DNA of 64,000 nt from Spirosoma oryzicola (lineage in GTDB: Bacteria; Bacteroidota; Bacteroidia; Cytophagales; Spirosomataceae): assembly GCF_021233055.1 (NCBI RefSeq), contig NZ_CP089538.1:5224501-5288500 (forward strand). Reading direction: 5' to 3'. The notes under the pieces are model-generated. The model saw nothing but the letters and a program-made list of their open reading frames with translations. It had not been told where the DNA came from and did not search any database. Within the stretch, counting starts at the first letter, position 1. The number at the start of each line of letters is the position of its first letter. The translations under genes were made by a program, and so were the position numbers. Below, in pieces: positions 45,004-54,294 of the stretch.

Positions 45004-47406
45004 ATGAGAAAGACAGTGCTGATGGCTGGCCTCGTCCTATGGTCAGCCACGCTGATGGCCCAGGCTCAACCGGCTCCGACTCAAAACGCGAACACGCGCT
45101 TCGAGCAGTTGGGACCAATGTTGCCGACGCCAAATACCTTCCGAACGGCTGCTGGCGCACCAGGAAAAGACTATTTTCAAAACCGCGCCGATTACGACAT
45201 CAAGGTTGAACTTGACGATGCCAACCAAAAAATCATTGGTTCTGAAACGGTAACGTATCACAACAACTCAACCGACGAGTTACGCTTTATCTGGCTGCAA
45301 CTCGATCAAAACCTGTTTGCGAAAGGCTCGATTGGTAGCGTTACCCGCACGGGTGGCGTCAACGAAAGTGGAATGAGTTTTGCTCAGCTACAAAACCTGA
45401 CTTCCGTTCGGGAGCGTAGCAGCCAGCAGGCTTCGGATAAGTACGGCTACAAAATCACGTCCGTAAAAGATGCGAAGTCTGGCAATGCGCTCAAATACAC
45501 CATCAACCAGACAATGATGCGGATCGACTTGCCGACGCCCTTGAAGCCCGGTGCAAGTTATTCGTTCAACGTCGATTGGAACTACTTCGTTACGGAGTAC
45601 TACGGACGGAGCGGTATGGAGTTTTTCGCCAAAGACGGCAACTACAATTACTTCATTGCGCACTGGTTCCCGCGTTTGTGCGCTTACAACGACGTAAATG
45701 GCTGGCAGAACAAGCAATTCCTGGGTCAGGGTGAATTCACGCTAATCTTCGGTAATTACAAAGTGGCCATCACTGCGCCAAGCGACCACGTTGTTGGCGC
45801 AACCGGCGAGTGCCAGAACTACAAGCAGGTCTTATCGGCTACGCAGCAGAAACGGATGGCACAAGCAGCCACGTCGAAAACGCCAGTTATCATTGTCTCG
45901 CAGGCTGAAGCCGAAGCCGCCGAGAAAGCAAAACCCGGCGATACGAAAGGCAAAAAAACCTGGATTTTTGACGCGAAAAATGTTCGTGACTTCGCGTTCG
46001 CCAGCAGCCGTAAATTTATCTGGGATGCGATGCAAACCGACGTATATGGCGACGGACACAAGATCTGGAGTATGTCGTTCTATTCTAAAGAAGGCAATCC
46101 ATTATGGGGCCAGTATTCAACCCGCGTTGTTGAGCATACGCTGAAATCATATGGTAACCGCACAATCAAGTATCCGTATCCAGTTGCAATTTCCTGCCAC
46201 GGCACACCGGGCGGTGGTATGGAGTACCCGATGATTTCGTTTAATGGTGGCCGTCCTGAAGCTGATGGTACCTATTCTGAACAGACCAAAGCGGGTATGA
46301 TTGGGGTAATCATTCACGAAGTGGGTCACAACTTCTTCCCGATGATCGTCAACTCCGACGAACGGCAGTGGACCTGGATGGATGAGGGCTTGAACACCTT
46401 CTGTCAGTATCTGGCCGAAAAAGAGTGGGACTACAATTTCCCAAGCCGTCGGGGTGAGCCGCAATACATCGTGGATTACATGAAATCGGATAAAGCGGTC
46501 CTGTCGCCCATTATGACTTCATCCGATAACGTGATCAGCCTCGGACCAAACGCTTATGCCAAACCCGCCACGGCGCTTAACATCCTGCGCGAAACGGTGA
46601 TGGGCCGCGAGCTGTTCGATTATGCATTCAAGGAATACGCGCGTCGGTGGGCCTTCAAATCGCCCGAACCCGCCGACTTCTTCCGCACTCTGGAAGATGC
46701 CTCGGGCGTCGATCTAGACTGGTTCTGGAAAGGTTGGTTTTATGGCGTCGAACCTGTCGATCAGGATTTAGTAGAAGTAGATTGGTTTCAGGTTGATTCA
46801 GGTGATCCGGTAGCGACCAAGGCAGCCGCTAAAGCTGAAGCGCAACGCCGGGCTGGTACGGTCAGCAAACAACGTGATGCAGCAACACAGGCCGAATCGG
46901 TTGTCGCCAAGGATTCAAGCATGCGCGATTTCTACAACAGCTACGATCCGTACGCCGTTACCGACACCGACAAGAAGAAATACCAGGATTACCTAGCAAC
47001 GCTGAGCGAGAGCGAACGGAGTGCGCTGGAAAAAACGGCGGGCACCAACTTCTACACACTATCCCTCAAAAACAAAGGTGGTGTTCCGATGCCAGTGATC
47101 ATCCGGATGGAATTTGAAGACGGAACCGATTCAGTAGCTCGCTTCCCAGCCGAAATCTGGCGATTCAACGACGTATCGATCAAGAAAGTGATTGCTACAT
47201 CGAAGAAAGTAAAGCAATGGACGCTTGATCCGTACCAGGAGATCGCTGATATCGACGCCGATAACAACTCATTCCCCCGGGTGTCTCAGCCGACACGCTT
47301 CCAGTTGTTCAGGCAGCAGCAGCGTTCGGGCGCACAAAGTCAGAACCCGATGCAGCAACGTCGGTCTAATCAGCCGCCCGCTACACAAGGAAGCAGCAAA
47401 AACTAA
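45004..47406 (+). CDS. M1-family metallopeptidase (second tandem copy)
   Basis: The 800-residue paralog has a signal peptide ending LMAQAQ. HEVGH lies at 438-442 with Glu461 in DEGLNTF, and GGGMEYPMI precedes it. It shares the whole domain order with the first copy and stretches of near-identical DNA (for example 67 identical bases, 44223-44289 and 46640-46706). Differences cluster in residues 95-140 and 440-520 around the zinc domain, and in the C-terminal tail (QNPMQQRRSNQPPATQG), so the substrate pockets may differ. Only 26 bases separate the two genes. Both are likely exported peptidases for nutrition or envelope protein turnover. Confidence 0.93.
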   Translation: MRKTVLMAGLVLWSATLMAQAQPAPTQNANTRFEQLGPMLPTPNTFRTAAGAPGKDYFQNRADYDIKVELDDANQKIIGSETVTYHNNSTDELRFIWLQLDQNLFAKGSIGSVTRTGGVNESGMSFAQLQNLTSVRERSSQQASDKYGYKITSVKDAKSGNALKYTINQTMMRIDLPTPLKPGASYSFNVDWNYFVTEYYGRSGMEFFAKDGNYNYFIAHWFPRLCAYNDVNGWQNKQFLGQGEFTLIFGNYKVAITAPSDHVVGATGECQNYKQVLSATQQKRMAQAATSKTPVIIVSQAEAEAAEKAKPGDTKGKKTWIFDAKNVRDFAFASSRKFIWDAMQTDVYGDGHKIWSMSFYSKEGNPLWGQYSTRVVEHTLKSYGNRTIKYPYPVAISCHGTPGGGMEYPMISFNGGRPEADGTYSEQTKAGMIGVIIHEVGHNFFPMIVNSDERQWTWMDEGLNTFCQYLAEKEWDYNFPSRRGEPQYIVDYMKSDKAVLSPIMTSSDNVISLGPNAYAKPATALNILRETVMGRELFDYAFKEYARRWAFKSPEPADFFRTLEDASGVDLDWFWKGWFYGVEPVDQDLVEVDWFQVDSGDPVATKAAAKAEAQRRAGTVSKQRDAATQAESVVAKDSSMRDFYNSYDPYAVTDTDKKKYQDYLATLSESERSALEKTAGTNFYTLSLKNKGGVPMPVIIRMEFEDGTDSVARFPAEIWRFNDVSIKKVIATSKKVKQWTLDPYQEIADIDADNNSFPRVSQPTRFQLFRQQQRSGAQSQNPMQQRRSNQPPATQGSSKN

Positions 47407-47414
47407 GTAGAGTT

Positions 47415-47471
47415 TAGAGAATGAACAGTAAAGCAGACAAAAAAACGCGCTACTTTATTGTTCATTCTCTA
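47415..47471. repeat. Long inverted repeat overlapping the tRNA promoter
   Basis: TAGAGAATGAACAGTAAAG (47415-47433) and CTTTATTGTTCATTCTCTA (47453-47471) are complementary apart from one position, with a 19-nt A-rich loop. It starts 8 bases after the peptidase stop, so it may end that transcript, although no clear T-run follows. Its right arm contains the -33 TTG of the tRNA promoter. Confidence 0.6.
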
Positions 47472-47487
47472 CTCTTCACTACCTTTG
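47458..47487 (+). promoter_or_regulatory. Promoter of tRNA-Pro
   Basis: TTG (47458-47460), a 19-nt spacer and TACCTTTG (47480-47487) match the Bacteroidota housekeeping promoter in sequence and spacing. The -7 box ends 10 bases before the first base of the tRNA. Confidence 0.75.
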
Positions 47488-47497
47488 CAAACCGATT

Positions 47498-47571
47498 CGG
47501 GATGTAGCGCAGTCCGGTAGCGTGCTTGCATGGGGTGCAAGAGGTCGTGGGTTCGAATCCCGCCTTCCCGA
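47498..47571 (+). tRNA. tRNA-Pro (anticodon GGG)
   Basis: The 74-base sequence folds as a cloverleaf. The acceptor stem is CGGGATG with CTTCCCG (one U-U mismatch). The D-arm region contains GCGCAGTCCGGTAGCGT. The anticodon stem CTTGC/GCAAG encloses the loop ATGGGGT, which gives anticodon GGG with G37 as usual in proline tRNAs. The T-arm is GTGGG-TTCGAAT-CCCGC. CCA is not encoded and must be added. The gene has its own promoter and terminator. Confidence 0.95.
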
Positions 47572-47578
47572 CATAATC

Positions 47579-47615
47579 AACAGCCACTTACAAAATTTGT
47601 AAGTGGCTGTTTTTA
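47579..47615 (+). terminator. Terminator after tRNA-Pro
   Basis: A near-perfect palindrome (16-base arms 47579-47594 and 47596-47611 around one central base) is followed by TTTT. It lies 7 bases after the tRNA. Confidence 0.8.
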
Positions 47616-47830
47616 GTTTAGGTCACTGCTTAACTCAGAAATTAGCACTCCCCTTACGCGATAGGTTCATTTTCAATGAGTTGAAGATTTAAATTTATCA
47701 GCAGACTTCGTTTGCCTATTAACGAACAACGACAGATCTCACCAAACAATAAATTACTTTTATTCTTTCTTCAATCCTCTTCTACTTTAAGCGATCAAGA
47801 ATCCTTACTCTCCTGGCAATCCGCACCTGT

Positions 47831-48748
47831 ATGCAACGTTTCTCTTTACTTACCGTATTCTTTTTTGGCTTATTGTTCCTGATACTTGACGCTTGCCAGC
47901 CCGCCGATTCGCCAGCGGTAACTCCGGGTCCTCCGGCCTCTACCTCCACACCAGCCAATCGGGTTCGCATCAAATCCTTGTCGCAGGATATGCCCAACAA
48001 TGCCAGGAAGATTACGGCTTTCACCTACGACGCCCAAGGTCGCTTGAGTTCTTTACTTTCCTACGAATCGCCTGACAGCACGGTTACCTGGATTGAGAAG
48101 AGTAGCTATCAGTACGATGTTCAGAACCGACTAATACAGCATCAATATCAACAGATTGCCCGGCCCAACAGCATTTTCGGCCCTATGACTTACCGGCATC
48201 AGTACAGCTACACTTCGACGGGGCAGCTCAGTGAGATTCGCTACGCTTACAGCAACTTCGCTCTGCCCGGCCAGCGGGCTATTGACTTGTCGGTGTTAAA
48301 CAACGCCAATACATTGGCAATAATCGCTTATCCTCGTTACAACGCGTCTGGTCAGGTTCTCGAATTAAAGAAAGTGATCTATCAGCAAGGACAGCAAACT
48401 GCGTTCACCCTTAGCTACGAATTTTCCTATACAGGTAGTAACGTCACCTCTACCACAAATACCAACTCAGGTTATCAGGGATCGGTACCCTACAAGCAAA
48501 CTGACCAATACAGTTTGACATTTGACGACAAAATCAATCCGTTTTATGGTCTATACGTGATTCCAAAGTACTACGGAGGGATCAACGATTACTTTCTAAA
48601 CCTGCACACGCTTAGCCCTAACAACGTTCGAACAATTGGCGGGCTTACCTACCGCTACGAGTATAACGAAGCGAACTTGCCAACCGTGCGGTATACGTAT
48701 AGTGATAAGTTGGTAGAAACCTTACGATTCGACTATGAATCGTACTAG
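47831..48748 (+). CDS. Lipoprotein with YD-like repeats, unknown
   Basis: The 305-residue product begins with a lipoprotein signal (LILDAC, Cys22). A Pro/Ser/Thr-rich spacer (about 23-45) follows, and then about six repeats of the type FTYDAQGRLSSLLSY, YQYDVQNRLIQHQYQ, YSYTSTGQLSEIRY and YEYNEANLPTVRYTY, similar to the YD repeats of RHS proteins and DUF4595-like surface proteins of Bacteroidota. Such repeats form a beta-wrapped shell. There is no toxin-like C-terminal domain; the protein ends after the last repeat. It is probably displayed at the cell surface and its role is unknown. A partial promoter match TACTTTTA lies about 75 bases upstream. It converges on the GNAT gene. Confidence 0.8.
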   Translation: MQRFSLLTVFFFGLLFLILDACQPADSPAVTPGPPASTSTPANRVRIKSLSQDMPNNARKITAFTYDAQGRLSSLLSYESPDSTVTWIEKSSYQYDVQNRLIQHQYQQIARPNSIFGPMTYRHQYSYTSTGQLSEIRYAYSNFALPGQRAIDLSVLNNANTLAIIAYPRYNASGQVLELKKVIYQQGQQTAFTLSYEFSYTGSNVTSTTNTNSGYQGSVPYKQTDQYSLTFDDKINPFYGLYVIPKYYGGINDYFLNLHTLSPNNVRTIGGLTYRYEYNEANLPTVRYTYSDKLVETLRFDYESY

Positions 48749-48788
48749 TACTAACTTGTATTAGAAATAAATACTGGCTTAGCGTATG

Positions 48789-49244
48789 CTATAGACTTAA
48801 CTCAAAAATTAATTGGTGCTTGCACCGAATCCTATTTTCCCAAATAGGATTGGGGTAATTCCTTGTGAAATAGTCGTAATTCACATGAATCAAATCGAAC
48901 CCGTGCTGCTGGTATAGTGCCATTTGCCCAATGCTCGAATTGCCTGTTTTAATCACTAACCTTTCTAACCCTTGCTGGCGGGCAGCATCCGTTACATGAG
49001 CTAGTAAGGCCTTACCGAATCCTTTCCCTTGGTGGGCTGGCTCAACAGCGATATTCATAATTTCACCCGTCGACTGCTGAATTTGCAACAGGCAGATGCC
49101 CACAACCTGATCCAGATCTTTAAGTAGATAAACCTGGCTGAGCGGCAGATAAGCCTCAACAAGCTGCTGATTCTCATCGGCTAACAGCAACAAGTGCATA
49201 GGAACCCGTTCACTAGGTTGCGCTTGGTCAATCAGATAGCTCAC
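48789..49244 (-). CDS. GNAT-family N-acetyltransferase
   Basis: The 151-residue protein starts at a GTG (49244) that follows the A-rich AAAAAGAAA. No in-frame ATG is available upstream. The GNAT core is clear: the strand IMNIAVEPAHQGKGFGKALLAHVTDAA includes the acetyl-CoA pyrophosphate loop Q-G-K-G-F-G, followed by GLERLVIKTGN and the C-terminal segment ALYQQHGFDLIHVNYDYF. It transfers an acetyl group to an unknown amine acceptor in the cytoplasm. The last part (NYPNPIWENRIRCKHQLIFEL) resembles small GNATs annotated with acetylate-like roles, but nothing fixes the substrate. It is divergent from the hybrid kinase gene, with a 271-base gap. Confidence 0.9.
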   Translation of the reverse strand: MSYLIDQAQPSERVPMHLLLLADENQQLVEAYLPLSQVYLLKDLDQVVGICLLQIQQSTGEIMNIAVEPAHQGKGFGKALLAHVTDAARQQGLERLVIKTGNSSIGQMALYQQHGFDLIHVNYDYFTRNYPNPIWENRIRCKHQLIFELSL

Positions 49245-49515
49245 TTTCTTTTTCGGATTTGGTAAGCTTCAATATTGTCAGCCTATTAGAGTCGTTGACC
49301 GATTAACAGAATTACGCATTCTTGACGGAATAAGTACATCATACCGTCGCAGCTACTACTTATTTCCGTATTAATCTATTATATCACTCCTCCTATTAAA
49401 CCTGTCATATATGAGATGCATAGGTCGTCGCAAGAATACCTATATTGACAAATTCAGCAAGAAAAGTAAAAAAATACCTGTTATTTTTACAAACCTTACT
49501 ATGTGAAAACTGGCT

Positions 49516-52500
49516 GTGCTGATCGGATATTCGTTACTAAAAGTAATTTCTTTTTCTAAGTGGAGATCGAATAAGAACACGCTCTGTTCATTTGAACGTC
49601 ATCGATTGCTTTCTGCTAAAACCACTCATTTAACCAGAACGATTTTATTTGAATCAATTTTACTTTTTGTCCATATTAATTGGTGTCAACAGTTATCAGG
49701 GAGAATCCTCTATCAGTCGATTAATCCAGCGGGCTTACTAGGGCGTACCTTTTCTAGAAAATTAAGCGTCCTTCTCGTCTGCTTATTGCCATTTCTAAAG
49801 GCGGGCGCAAACCCAGTTTTGAATCAGTTGCCCACTCCCCTTTCATCGGAACCTAGAACGTTGACTGTCGAGTACCTGACTGATACCACTGACGCGCTTA
49901 CCATCGGACAGTTAACCAATCCTAAGATTCGATGGCAGGTCGCCATTGATCCTGCCCTGATTTTGGGCTTCACTACCCATCCCGTCTGGTGTCGATTTAC
50001 GCTTCAGCAAGCCGTCAAAACATCCGAAAAGTACGCCTTGGAGCTAACGAATTTTTACGTTGACAGCTTGACGCTATACCAACCCGACTCGGCCAATAAG
50101 TGGATTGTGCAGCATTCGGGTGATATGATTCCGTTTGCGGCACGGCTTCCTAAAACCCGCTGTCCCACAATTTACGTAACGGTATCAGGAACGGCTCCGC
50201 AAACATTCTACGCTCGAATTTTATCGACACAACATCATAGCTATCAATGGCAGGCTTGGAGTCAGTCTACGTTTCTCACGGATCGTTTGCCTGACATGGA
50301 CCGATACATCGTGTTTACGCTTGTGTTCATGCTCACGCTGTTTCTGCTTGCTCTACTATTGTTCATGTACCCATTCGTGGTGCTACGTTCCTATGCCCTA
50401 TGGGGATTAGCCGTTTGTATAAGCGTATTATTCGGAAGCGGCTACTCAGGCTATTTATTTCCCCACTCAACTTACTGGGCTCACACGAGCAACTTTGTCA
50501 CCGTGGGCTTTTTGCTGCCGGCTTTAGCTTACTATGTTGTTCAGGCCTGTCATCTACCCAAAATTCTGCCCTCCCTAGTGTGGTTATACAAAGGCTTTGG
50601 CGGCTTAGGCTTTTTGTATTCGATCGTGAGTTTTTTTGTACGGCATGCATACATAACCTGGACACTTATAGCAGCAATGGCTGTTATGCTGGGATTTACC
50701 CTGGCCTTATTGGTAGCGCTGTATGTACGAGGTGTCCGGCCCGCCATCTGGAACGTACTAGCTTTGTTACTGTTATTACCCGTTTACACTTATTTTTACG
50801 GACGGAACGCAGGTTTTTTCACCGGATCTATCAGTGAAGAATCGCTTAAATTTTTAATGTTCCTGAGTTCTGCCGCAGAGCCTTTTTTTATCGTCGCGAT
50901 GCTTTGGCAATCGACTCGTGACCGCATCCGAACTGCTAACAGCTTAAGCCTCGAACAAGCCCATCGTGAGAATATTCAGGTCCTTGATAAGCTTAAAACG
51001 GATTTTTCTACGAACGTTTCTCATGAATTACGGACACCCATTATGCTACTTCTGGGACCGTTACAAATCCTATACAATCGCTTTCCCCATAATGAACTAT
51101 ACGCGTTGATGTTACGCAATGCGGAGCGGCTTCAGACACTGACCAACCAACTGCTCGATTTAGCTAAACTTGATGCGGATCAAATGCAGAATTCACCCAC
51201 AGTAGGCGATTTTGCCGCTGATCTATCTGGGTGGGTAGCCTTGTTCGACGCTCAGGCGCAAAGCCAGTCGGTTGCGTTGACGCTACACCAAAATGAGACC
51301 AGCCGCCTAGCTTCATACGATGCCGACAAAGTGGAGAAGATTGTAACAAACCTTCTTAGTAATGCGATTAAGTTTACACCAAAGGGCGGCTTAGTCGTTG
51401 TAAAAGCTTTTTATTCCGCTACCTCGGTACTGATTGACGTGCGCGACACAGGCGTAGGAATTTCCCCTGAGGTGTTACCCCACGTATTTGATCGTTTTTA
51501 CCAGGAGGCCAATACGAATCGGGAGAAAATAGGCTCCGGGGTCGGATTGGCGCTTGCTTATGAGCTGGTGCAGCTCTTGGAGGGTAGTATCGAAGTACAC
51601 AGTCAGCTTGGCGAAGGGACAACTTTTGTGCTATCGCTCCCTATTCAGACGGTGGCAGACCAGTCGATACAGCATAAAGATATTTTCCCCACTCCTTCAC
51701 CCAAACGTTCAGATTTTGAGCAGATCGATCGAATGATAACCGATGCTGATTTGCCAAGTACCGCTGATCTATTTGCTGATGAATCAGAGCCGTTGACAGA
51801 GAAGCCCTTATTGCTATTGGTTGAAGATAATGACGATTTACGAACCTACATCCGAATGACTTTAGCCTCGCAGTACACTTTACTCGAAGCTGTTGATGGC
51901 CAACAAGGGTTAGAAATGGCCCTTGACTCGATGCCCGAACTGATTATCACCGACCTGAAGATGCCTCGACTCGATGGCCTGGATTTGTGCCGTGCGCTAC
52001 GAGCTGATTCTCGTACGGATCACATTCCACTAGTGATGCTTACGGCTAAAGCTACTGTCGAAGACCGTCTGATTGGTCTTCAGACCGGGGCTGATGACTA
52101 CCTGACAAAACCGTTTCTGCCAATGGAGTTGTTGTTGCGCCTACAAAATCTTCTTCAGCGTAAATCGTCCCAACAGGCTTACTGGCAACGAACCTTTGCT
52201 GGCTCGACCATCCCAAATCTGTCGGATACCGCAACCCTTCCTGACCAGGAAATTACCGAACTGCCAGACTTCCTAAAGAATGTGTATGACTTACTGGAGC
52301 AACACCTTGATCAATCCGATTTCGAAGTAGATCAACTAGCCGATGCCCTAGCCATGAGCAGCCGTACATTGAACCGCAAAATGAAAGGTATATTGGGTCT
52401 TACTACGCGTGAAGTAATCCGCACGTATCGCCTTCGACGTGGCAACGAATTATTAGAACAAGGTATCCAGCCAACGCAGGCCGCTTATGCAGTCGGTTTT

Positions 52501-52587
52501 GGAAGCTTATCCTCTTTTGGCCGGGCTTACAAAGAGCAGTATGGTTTTGCGCCCTCAACCCGAAAAGGTTTATCCAAGACGACCTAA
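49516..52587 (+). CDS. Hybrid sensor kinase / response regulator / AraC protein
   Basis: The protein has 1023 residues from GTG 49516; the earlier ATG at 49501 is followed at once by TGA. The first roughly 85 residues are uncertain. Then come a 7TMR-DISMED2-like sensor (about 110-240, LGFTTHPVWCRFTLQQ and LELTNFYVDSLTLYQP), about seven helices (255-460), a HisKA domain with SHELRTP (His503), a HATPase domain (NLLSNAIKF, DTGVGIS, GSGVGLALAYELVQ), a receiver with phospho-acceptor Asp813 (IITDLKMPRLDG) and an AraC-type DNA-binding domain (about 930-1020). It therefore links signal sensing to transcription in one chain. It differs from the usual Sus-type hybrid sensors, which have Reg_prop propellers. 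No clear target operon is adjacent. Confidence 0.92.
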   Translation: MLIGYSLLKVISFSKWRSNKNTLCSFERHRLLSAKTTHLTRTILFESILLFVHINWCQQLSGRILYQSINPAGLLGRTFSRKLSVLLVCLLPFLKAGANPVLNQLPTPLSSEPRTLTVEYLTDTTDALTIGQLTNPKIRWQVAIDPALILGFTTHPVWCRFTLQQAVKTSEKYALELTNFYVDSLTLYQPDSANKWIVQHSGDMIPFAARLPKTRCPTIYVTVSGTAPQTFYARILSTQHHSYQWQAWSQSTFLTDRLPDMDRYIVFTLVFMLTLFLLALLLFMYPFVVLRSYALWGLAVCISVLFGSGYSGYLFPHSTYWAHTSNFVTVGFLLPALAYYVVQACHLPKILPSLVWLYKGFGGLGFLYSIVSFFVRHAYITWTLIAAMAVMLGFTLALLVALYVRGVRPAIWNVLALLLLLPVYTYFYGRNAGFFTGSISEESLKFLMFLSSAAEPFFIVAMLWQSTRDRIRTANSLSLEQAHRENIQVLDKLKTDFSTNVSHELRTPIMLLLGPLQILYNRFPHNELYALMLRNAERLQTLTNQLLDLAKLDADQMQNSPTVGDFAADLSGWVALFDAQAQSQSVALTLHQNETSRLASYDADKVEKIVTNLLSNAIKFTPKGGLVVVKAFYSATSVLIDVRDTGVGISPEVLPHVFDRFYQEANTNREKIGSGVGLALAYELVQLLEGSIEVHSQLGEGTTFVLSLPIQTVADQSIQHKDIFPTPSPKRSDFEQIDRMITDADLPSTADLFADESEPLTEKPLLLLVEDNDDLRTYIRMTLASQYTLLEAVDGQQGLEMALDSMPELIITDLKMPRLDGLDLCRALRADSRTDHIPLVMLTAKATVEDRLIGLQTGADDYLTKPFLPMELLLRLQNLLQRKSSQQAYWQRTFAGSTIPNLSDTATLPDQEITELPDFLKNVYDLLEQHLDQSDFEVDQLADALAMSSRTLNRKMKGILGLTTREVIRTYRLRRGNELLEQGIQPTQAAYAVGFGSLSSFGRAYKEQYGFAPSTRKGLSKTT

Positions 52588-53198
52588 TAAAACGGGACTT
52601 TCACCAACAGCCTGTTTCGGTGTCAGGAAACGTGTCAGCACAAAAGATGACCACTGGACATATTTTGTATAAAAAATTTCAGATGCGTAAATCTTTGTTA
52701 TGTAGAAAGTGCTATTCTGGCGTTTTGGGTAGAGTTTTTGTCTGATTCGGTAGAGTTCAGTAGCTGACATATCCTGAACTTTGAACCAGCTAAATAACCT
52801 AGATCATCCCTAGTTTTGTACTGCGGAGTTTGGCTGTATGTTCTAGATATTTCTGTCGGCAGTCATAGAATCCAACCGCTCCCTATCGGCTTGGTAACGC
52901 TGACTTTTCGTCGTAATCATCTGGATTGTGCGTTCATTCTTCCTGTGCTTTATAACGGGACACACTTCTATCCACACCTTCCTTCCTTCCTAACCCTTAA
53001 TCAATTTTTACGGATGACTATTTCGTCTTATTCAACGCTGATTGTGGCCCTACATCCGTCTTATTTTCTTATCCTTCGCAAACCTGAATCGAGTCGAAAC
53101 AAGAGTCGCTCGGCTCTTCCTAAATACGTTAACTAGCAAATAGAATGCTGTGTAACCAGAAGCACAGATGCTGATTTATTTCATAGGTCGACGAGTAT

Positions 53199-53393
53199 AT
53201 GATAGTTGACCAGGCGGCCTTTGCCAGCAGGTACACTTCCAATAATCTGCCCCAGGTAAGTAAAGGCTACAACCTTACTCACGATTCTGATACGAAGCAC
53301 CGTGTTGATCACAACTATCTGTTTTCCATCCGCCTTTTCTGGATTTGCTTGACTTTTTACCTGATACTAGTAGCTGTTACTTACTACGTATAG
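53199..53393 (+). CDS. Possible small single-helix membrane protein
   Basis: A 64-residue frame from ATG 53199. The first 40 residues are polar (MIVDQAAFASRYTSN and following) and the last 25 form one hydrophobic helix (FSIRLFWICLTFYLILVAVTYYV) ending the protein. This matches a small tail-anchored protein, yet no conserved family or clear start signal is visible. It may be chance. It lies in a gene-poor region. Confidence 0.28.
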   Translation: MIVDQAAFASRYTSNNLPQVSKGYNLTHDSDTKHRVDHNYLFSIRLFWICLTFYLILVAVTYYV

Positions 53394-53512
53394 ACTGCTG
53401 AGTTCTAGCGCATTTTTCAAAGAAACTGGTTTAAACAGGACTTAGACATAAGCTACTAGTGAACTACTCATACCTTATGCCTAAGGGTTGCGATATGCTG
53501 CTTGTTCAATAA

Positions 53513-53537
53513 AAAAAACGCTGATAGAGCGTTTTTT
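53513..53537 (-). terminator. Terminator of the small membrane gene
   Basis: AAAAAACGCT (53513-53522) pairs with AGCGTTTTTT (53528-53537) with a 5-nt loop. The A-run on the plus strand gives a T-run on the minus strand, suitable for the gene ending at 53555. Confidence 0.7.
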
Positions 53538-53554
53538 CTTTTCATAAGGCGTAT

Positions 53555-53812
53555 TTAGTTCATCAAGAAGGGATCGGGCTCATAATCCACTAGGTCTGTC
53601 ACAAATGATGTTCCTCGCCAAAGCGACAGCAAAGCATGAGCAGTCAGCATACCACCAATGAATGCTACAATAGCTAGCAAGTAAGAGAAAGAAAGCCATT
53701 CCGACACGATCCAACCCCGCGAGAACGTGATAAACTGGTGTAGAAAACTGCCAGTTGTAACACACATCGTAGTAAGTACCGTTGTTGATCGAAAGTAATA
53801 ACAGTACATCAT
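53555..53812 (-). CDS. Small two-helix membrane protein, unknown
   Basis: The 85-residue frame has two adjacent ATGs (53812 and 53809). It carries a first weak hydrophobic segment near residues 10-24, a second stretch SWLSFSYLLAIVAFIGGMLTAHALLSLWRG (about 37-65) that forms a clear helix, and a polar acidic C-terminus ending DYEPDPFLMN. A terminator begins 17 bases after the stop codon, which supports it as a real gene. It is not recognised as any named family. It is alone, facing away from the ExbB operon with a 600-base gap between starts. Confidence 0.55.
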   Translation of the reverse strand: MMYCYYFRSTTVLTTMCVTTGSFLHQFITFSRGWIVSEWLSFSYLLAIVAFIGGMLTAHALLSLWRGTSFVTDLVDYEPDPFLMN

Positions 53813-54265
53813 AGCGACACTATTTTTTAACTATAACTGTTTTCACGACAAAGTGTCCTTTTTATTGAACTCATCCAAGATTTATTTTGAATAACTATCC
53901 TGGACAAACAAATTATAATAAACTTTTTGCCAAATTTGTCAGATATACGACAAAGCCGATTAATTCGATTTCAAGCGAACAAAAAATTTTTGTTGAGTTA
54001 TGCAATTTGGCCAGCTCCTGCATCTAGTAGATAGAATTTGGCAGTGACCAGTAGCTAGAGAAATAACCTTAACAATTATTTTATGAATAAAGCACCGCCT
54101 TTCGCCAGTTTGGCAGTTTGTGGCTTCAGGAAATGTTGGACGCTTGAAAAACAAGGTTTTATCGGTATATACATCAATCAGTTATGGAGATTACCTTGCC
54201 TACTAGTTTTAAGTAATTGTTGATGTAATGTCATAAGCAAATAAAATTTGGCTAATACGTTTGCG
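53813..54265. other. Gene-free region upstream of the exbB promoter
   Basis: About 450 AT-rich bases between the small membrane gene (minus) and the exbB promoter. No coding frame is convincing. Several A/T-runs and short direct repeats are present but nothing definite can be named. Confidence 0.55.
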
Positions 54266-54294
54266 TTGTATTCATCGGAAAAACTATAGTTTTG
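54266..54294 (+). promoter_or_regulatory. Promoter of the exbB-tonB operon
   Basis: TTG (54266-54268), an 18-nt spacer and TAGTTTTG (54287-54294) match the Bacteroidota promoter. The resulting leader before exbB is about 110 bases, A/T-rich with a T-run near 54360. Confidence 0.65.

Larger units (their letters stand above)
52588..53554. other. 967-bp gene-poor stretch after the hybrid kinase
   Basis: The stretch is AT-rich and without a strong coding signal. Contents seen: a TAGTTTTG -7 box at 52811-52818 without a well-spaced TTG, an uncertain 64-residue frame with a C-terminal membrane helix at 53199-53393, and the terminator at 53513-53537 that belongs to the next minus-strand gene. No mobile element was found. 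Confidence 0.6.

Noticed and set aside
47498..47571. tRNA-Pro as an integration site of a mobile element
   Set aside because: No integrase, no direct repeat of the tRNA 3-prime end, and normal genes lie on both sides.
52816..53136. 106-residue frame on the plus strand
   Set aside because: It begins at a TTG inside a candidate -7 box, has no signal, domain or normal residue pattern, and no start context. It is probably a chance open frame in AT-rich DNA.
53960..54154. 64-residue minus-strand frame upstream of exbB
   Set aside because: It has no hydrophobic or conserved pattern and no start context.
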